Positions 60,587 to 64,000 of a stretch of 64,000 nt of DNA are shown here, piece after piece. The first letter of the stretch is position 1, and each line of letters starts with the position of its first letter. Source of the stretch: Alkalihalobacterium alkalinitrilicum (lineage in GTDB: Bacteria > Bacillota > Bacilli > Bacillales > Bacillaceae_F); the NCBI RefSeq assembly GCF_002019605.1, contig NZ_KV917368.1, positions 4,292,519 to 4,356,518 of the forward strand, given 5' to 3'. The notes beneath the pieces were generated by a model that ran no database searches, was not told where the DNA came from, and saw only the letters and a list, made by a program, of their open reading frames with translations. The position numbers and the translations under genes are program-made.

Positions 60587-61561
60587 CTATGAATTATGCA
60601 TTTGTAAATGTGGTTTATATTCCAAATGATGGTGTGCTTTAATATATCGTACCGTTTTTGTTTTTGCACGCATCACAATGGAATCGGTTTCAACTAAGTC
60701 GCCACCTAAAAAGCGGACACCTTGTAGTAATTCGCCAGAGGATACACCTGTTGCTGCAAAAATGGCATCATCACCACGAACGAGATCATCGAGCGTCAAA
60801 ATCTGATGTGGGTCTTCTAGCCCCATCTTCTTACAACGGTCAAATTCTTCGTCGTCTTGTGGCTTAAGACGTGCTAGCATGTCGCCGCCGAGTGCTTTTA
60901 TCGCAGCAGCTGAAATGACACCCTCTGGCGCACCACCAATACCAACAAATAAATCGATCCCTGTATGAGGTAATGCTGTCGCGATAGAAGCTCCCACATC
61001 ACCATCACCGAATAATTTTACCCGTGCACCTTTTTGACGAACTCTTTCGATTAATTCTACATGACGTTCACGTTCTTGAATGATGACGGTTACATCGTGT
61101 ATACGCTTATTCGTCATTTTTGCAATAATATCAATCGTTTTTTCAATGGGGTCATCAAGTCGGACGAGCCCTGCAGCTTTTGGACCGACGGCTATTTTTT
61201 CCATATACATATCTGGGGCATGAAGAAGTGTTCCTTTATCAGCGACGGCAATAACCGCCATTGCATTTGGATGACCTTTGGCGACAATGTTTGTTCCTTC
61301 CAAAGGATCGACGGCAATATCGACTTCAGGTCCGTTACCACTTCCCACTTTTTCACCTATATAAAGCATTGGCGCTTCATCTAATTCACCTTCACCAATA
61401 ACAACTTCCCCATTGCAATTGACTGAATCAAACATCGCACGCATTGCTGTTGTGGCCGCATCATCTGCTTCATTCTTTTTTCCACGGCCAAGCCATTGTG
61501 CTGATGCAAGAGCAGCTGCTTCTGTAACTCGGACGATCTCTAATGCTAGTTCACGATCCAA
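60587..61561 (-). CDS. glpX: fructose-1,6-bisphosphatase, class II
   Basis: Hydrolyses fructose-1,6-bisphosphate to fructose-6-phosphate in gluconeogenesis. It has 324 aa: [27 protein letters not shown] and [16 protein letters not shown] supply the metal- and phosphate-binding acidic residues; [14 protein letters not shown] and [20 protein letters not shown] follow. CTGGAGGAG precedes ATG 61561. The C-terminus ([15 protein letters not shown]) is short and basic. Works opposite to glycolysis, whose lower half is at 1-6 kb. Confidence 0.95.
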   Translation of the reverse strand: MDRELALEIVRVTEAAALASAQWLGRGKKNEADDAATTAMRAMFDSVNCNGEVVIGEGELDEAPMLYIGEKVGSGNGPEVDIAVDPLEGTNIVAKGHPNAMAVIAVADKGTLLHAPDMYMEKIAVGPKAAGLVRLDDPIEKTIDIIAKMTNKRIHDVTVIIQERERHVELIERVRQKGARVKLFGDGDVGASIATALPHTGIDLFVGIGGAPEGVISAAAIKALGGDMLARLKPQDDEEFDRCKKMGLEDPHQILTLDDLVRGDDAIFAATGVSSGELLQGVRFLGGDLVETDSIVMRAKTKTVRYIKAHHHLEYKPHLQMHNS

Positions 61562-61692
61562 TGTATTCTCCTCCAGTTCGTAGCTCTATATGTTCAATCA
61601 TGTTTAATCATAACAAAATCATCATTAATAAGGAAACAGTATGAACAAATAAAGTGAAAAATTATTGAAATACGTAGGTTTTTACGGAAATA

Positions 61693-61763
61693 TGTTATAC
61701 TATTTATTAGAAAAGCATCAGTTGTTACTTCAAGCTTTGCGTAAAGATGTATAGTGATAACTG
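61693..61763 (+). promoter_or_regulatory. extended -10 promoter and hairpin leader of yutE
   Basis: TGTTATACT (TG at 61693-61694, TATACT at 61696-61701) is an extended -10. CAGTTGTTACT (61719-61729) pairs with AGTGATAACTG (61753-61763), 11 pairs with two wobbles, and no T-tail. The hairpin would lie near the 5' end of the transcript. Confidence 0.55.
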
Positions 61764-61803
61764 ATACTAACAGCCTAAAAAAAAGAACGTCGGGTGATAT
61801 AAA

Positions 61804-62250
61804 ATGTATTTTGTAGATCGTGAAAAAATTGAAACTACGCTTAGTCATATTGAGGAATTATTAAATTTGTATCGAAATCAAACAACGTGGGAAAGCGTTA
61901 TTGAAAAATTGGCGTTAGAAAGAATTGGTCATAATTTGATTGAGTCCATCATTGATGTGGGAAATGCAATGATTGACGGCTTTATTATGCGAGATCCAGG
62001 CAGTTACGAAGATATTATAGATATTCTAGAGGACGAAAAAGTAGTTGTACCGAGAATTGCAGAACAGCTAAGAAATGTGATTCGTTTGCGAAAACAACTA
62101 GTACAAGCATACGTAACCGTAGATCATCCTATTTTAGTTAACGTTTTAATAGAAAACTTATCTGCTATTGAAGCATTTCCAGAAGCGGTTCGTCATTATC
62201 TTGAGTCAGAACTAGGACCAGTATCAGCTTTTTTACCAAAAGAAGAATAA
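61804..62250 (+). CDS. yutE: DUF86 family protein YutE
   Basis: 148 aa, all-helical HEPN/HepT-like fold: YFVDREKIETTLSHIEELLNLY, LERIGHNLIESIIDVGNAMIDGFIMRDPGSYEDIIDIL, LRKQLVQAYVTVDHPILVNVL. Paralogues act as HepT toxins with an adjacent MntA nucleotidyltransferase; no such partner is encoded here, so a house-keeping YutE role (unknown) is more likely. GGGTGATAT lies before ATG 61804. Confidence 0.88.
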   Translation: MYFVDREKIETTLSHIEELLNLYRNQTTWESVIEKLALERIGHNLIESIIDVGNAMIDGFIMRDPGSYEDIIDILEDEKVVVPRIAEQLRNVIRLRKQLVQAYVTVDHPILVNVLIENLSAIEAFPEAVRHYLESELGPVSAFLPKEE

Positions 62251-62258
62251 TCTTAGTT

Positions 62259-62420
62259 CTAATCCATGAAGTCATTTGTACAAGCAGGTCGATGTTCAAA
62301 AGTTTGTGGTGTGGGATAGAGCGGTACACGGCGTGCTGCTCTTTTTTGCGTTGCCCACATAACGTTTGAAGAACTTCCGTTGTCTTTTTCCTCCTCTTCA
62401 TTTTCTTCACCATTTTTCAC
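62259..62420 (-). CDS. possible small protein
   Basis: From GTG 62420 the minus strand encodes 53 aa: an acidic part (KNGEENEEEEKDNGSSS) and a basic/aromatic part (VMWATQKRAARRVPLYPTPQ, then TFEHRPACTNDFMD). No clear SD. Another overlapping minus-strand frame is basic and looks less natural. The frame choice is uncertain. Confidence 0.3.
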   Translation of the reverse strand: MKNGEENEEEEKDNGSSSNVMWATQKRAARRVPLYPTPQTFEHRPACTNDFMD

Positions 62421-62495
62421 CCTGAAATGTGTTGGTTTTACACATGTGTATATTTTCTGACTATTCGTATAATTTATTATATCAAAAAAATAACA

Positions 62496-62524
62496 TTGAC
62501 ATTATTATGTTTTTTATTTATGAT
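62496..62524 (+). promoter_or_regulatory. sigma-A promoter of the second S-box leader
   Basis: TTGACA (62496-62501), then 17 bp, then TATGAT (62519-62524): a near-consensus promoter. Confidence 0.88.
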
Positions 62525-62555
62525 GAATTCATTCTTAAATTTCTAAAAATTAAAT

Positions 62556-62708
62556 CTTATCAAGAGAGACTGAGGGAATAGGCCCAATGACGTCCGGCAA
62601 CCGCCATTTTGGCATGGTGCTAACTCCTACAGAATACTTTCATTCTGGAAGATAAGGCTACGATATGTTCGTGCTGTTTCTTTCTATGTAGGAGAGAAGC
62701 TTTTTTTT
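62556..62708 (+). promoter_or_regulatory. SAM-I riboswitch (S-box) controlling metN2-metI2
   Basis: CTTATCAAGAGAGACTGAGGG, TAGGCCCAATGA and CCGGCAACC are conserved S-box segments; GGTGCTAACTCC follows. P1 is CTTATC (62556-62561)/GATAAG (62651-62656). The terminator is TTTCTTTC..GGAGAGAAGC with several wobbles, then T's (to 62708). The core has small departures from copy 1 (GACTGAGGGAATAGGCCC). The 185 bp up to metN2 hold nothing recognised. Confidence 0.93.
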
Positions 62709-62892
62709 ATTCATTTTTTGGTAGTTTATTAAAGCGTTAAAACACTGATGGGTGTCGGGATGAATTGTTAGTGGATATTAGGAACATTAACGAAAGACTT
62801 TCATATCAAAATGAGAGCCACTCCAGGCATACATCGTAAAAAAACCAAGTTATCAGATGTGTAAATATGGAATTAGGAAAGAAGGTGCTTCT

Positions 62893-63936
62893 ATGATCGA
62901 AATAAACAATTTAGTTAAAGAATATAAAACAAAAAAAGGAACGGTCATTGGCGTTGACCAGGTCTCCCTAACAATTGAAAAAGGTGAGATCTTTGGAATT
63001 GTGGGGTATAGTGGGGCTGGGAAAAGCTCATTGTTACGTTGTTTGAACTTAATGGAAAGACCGACTTCAGGTGAAATAAAAGTCGATGATGTAAACCTTG
63101 TTGAACTTAATAAAAAAGAGTTAAGAGAAGCAAGACAAAAGATTGGGATGATCTTTCAGCATTTTCACCTTGTTAGCTCAAAAACCGTGTTTGAAAATGT
63201 CGCATTTGCGCTCAAGGCGGCTAATAAGTCAAAAAGCGAAACCGAAACACGAGTCAATGGGCTGTTAGAGATGGTTGGTCTTGCTGATAAGAAGGACCAA
63301 TACCCTTCTCAATTAAGTGGAGGGCAAAAGCAAAGGGTTGGAATTGCGCGTGCTCTAGCGAATGAACCTAAAGTTCTTTTATGTGATGAAGCTACATCAG
63401 CGCTTGATCCGAAAACAACCAAGTCCATTCTTAATCTCTTAAAAAAGATTAATCAAGAACTAGATTTGACGATCGTATTAATTACACATGAAATGGAAGT
63501 TGTAAAAGAAATTTGTGATCGAATGGCCGTTATGCAAAATGGACAAGTCATTGAAGAAGGTTCCGTTTACAATACGTTTGCTCATCCTAAAGAAGAACTG
63601 ACAAAAGATTTTATTCAAAGTGTTTTACAATTTAACCTTCCAGAAGCTTTAACTAATAGCTGTAATGGAACGATCATTAAGATCCAATTTCATGGAGCGA
63701 TCGCTGGAGAGTCGATTGTATCAGATGTGCTGCAAAGATTTGCAGTTAAGGGCAATATCTTGCATGGTAAGATCGAATATATAAAAGAAACTCCACTTGG
63801 CATTTTTATTATGGAGCTAAATGGAAACGAAAGCGAAGTCGAGAATGCCATTAATTATTTAGTTGAACGTACACAAGGAGTGGAGGTGATTCAATATGGT
63901 AGAAGCAGTGATCGCGTTGTTGCCGGAGTTAAATAA
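62893..63936 (+). CDS. metN2: methionine ABC transporter ATP-binding protein (locus 2)
   Basis: 347 aa from ATG 62893 (GAAAGAAGGTG upstream); the frame opens at 62857 without an SD. Walker A GYSGAGKSSLL, signature LSGGQKQRVGIARAL, Walker B VLLCDEATSALD, H-loop ITHEM, and a C-terminal NIL-type methionine-sensing domain (about 265-340). Clearly paralogous to metN at 28379 but diverged, especially in the last 100 residues. Overlaps metI2 by 41 bp. Confidence 0.95.
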   Translation: MIEINNLVKEYKTKKGTVIGVDQVSLTIEKGEIFGIVGYSGAGKSSLLRCLNLMERPTSGEIKVDDVNLVELNKKELREARQKIGMIFQHFHLVSSKTVFENVAFALKAANKSKSETETRVNGLLEMVGLADKKDQYPSQLSGGQKQRVGIARALANEPKVLLCDEATSALDPKTTKSILNLLKKINQELDLTIVLITHEMEVVKEICDRMAVMQNGQVIEEGSVYNTFAHPKEELTKDFIQSVLQFNLPEALTNSCNGTIIKIQFHGAIAGESIVSDVLQRFAVKGNILHGKIEYIKETPLGIFIMELNGNESEVENAINYLVERTQGVEVIQYGRSSDRVVAGVK

Positions 63937-64000
63937 AGCATTTCTAGAAACACTTTATATGGTTTCGATTTCATTATCGATTGCCGTTATTGTTGGTCTT
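63896..64000 (+). CDS. metI2: methionine ABC transporter permease (locus 2), cut off by the window end
   Basis: The first 35 codons are visible: MVEAVIALLPELNKAFLETL, then the start of TM1 (YMVSISLSIAVIVGL), matching the N-terminus of metI at 29394. GGAGGTGATTC precedes ATG 63896, inside the end of metN2. A metQ2 probably follows outside the window. Confidence 0.9.
   Translation, partial: MVEAVIALLPELNKAFLETLYMVSISLSIAVIVGL

Noticed and set aside
61804-62250. HepT-type toxin of a HepT/MntA toxin-antitoxin pair
   Set aside because: The DUF86 fold is there, but no MntA nucleotidyltransferase is adjacent and position and sequence match the house-keeping YutE.

Overview
The window is chromosomal DNA of a low-GC, endospore-forming Bacillaceae. 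Gene order and protein families match Bacillus, and the ba3-type oxidase, NhaC-type carrier and Na+-coupled transporter hint at an alkaliphilic or halotolerant member (the genus is inference only). Most of the window is core genome in conserved blocks. There is no prophage, intact IS transposase, CRISPR or tRNA.

Layout. (1) 1-6 kb: lower glycolysis gapA (5' end cut off)-pgk-tpiA-gpmI-eno. (2) 6-12 kb: a 52-bp tandem hairpin array, then secG, carboxylesterase, rnr, smpB and tmRNA (ssrA), i.e. Sec export plus the trans-translation and RNase R quality-control set. (3) 12-17.5 kb: an accessory pair MFS/LysR, and a metal resistance operon cadC-cadA behind two ArsR-type operators. (4) 17.6-24.5 kb: yusU, two CotF-like coat genes, and the beta-oxidation operon fadN-fadA-fadE under an exact FadR box. 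(5) 24.6-28 kb: yusI, gcvH, yusG, a DUF4395 protein and an MFS transporter. (6) 28-31 kb: SAM-riboswitch-controlled metN-metI-metQ, followed by a second tandem hairpin array. (7) 32-38.6 kb: yurZ and sufC-D-S-U-B (Fe-S assembly). (8) 38.6-40.7 kb: an island of very small genes (YmaF-like, YjcZ-like and unknowns) between ~100-bp direct repeats. (9) 40.9-43.3 kb: ba3-type cytochrome oxidase with its subunit IIa. (10) 43.5-52 kb: yunF-E-D-C, an HD-GYP protein, thyA, a third hairpin array, dfrA and yunB. (11) 51.7-55.7 kb: a lysine riboswitch driving an NhaC-superfamily carrier, then an NSS transporter with a 34-aa MetS-like subunit. (12) 56-62.3 kb: lytH, lipA, yutC, yutD, glpX and yutE. (13) 62.5-64 kb: a second SAM riboswitch with metN2-metI2 (cut off at the window end).

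Connections: gcvH and lipA supply the lipoyl carrier protein and lipoyl synthase, and lipA needs Fe-S clusters from the Suf system. Two S-box loci give two methionine ABC importers. Several genes serve sporulation (coat genes, yunB, lytH, yutC, yjcZ).

The least explained material is non-coding: (a) one family of 52-53-bp tandem hairpin repeats at three places, each just after an operon terminator; (b) four copies, in different states, of a structured element with IS200/IS605-like ends, one of them a head-to-tail duplication; (c) the small-gene island, where each small gene is followed by a similar hairpin; (d) three good Shine-Dalgarno sequences placed before ATT codons; (e) several strong palindromes at promoters without an assigned regulator. 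All coordinates and motifs were read by eye; no database search or folding program was used.
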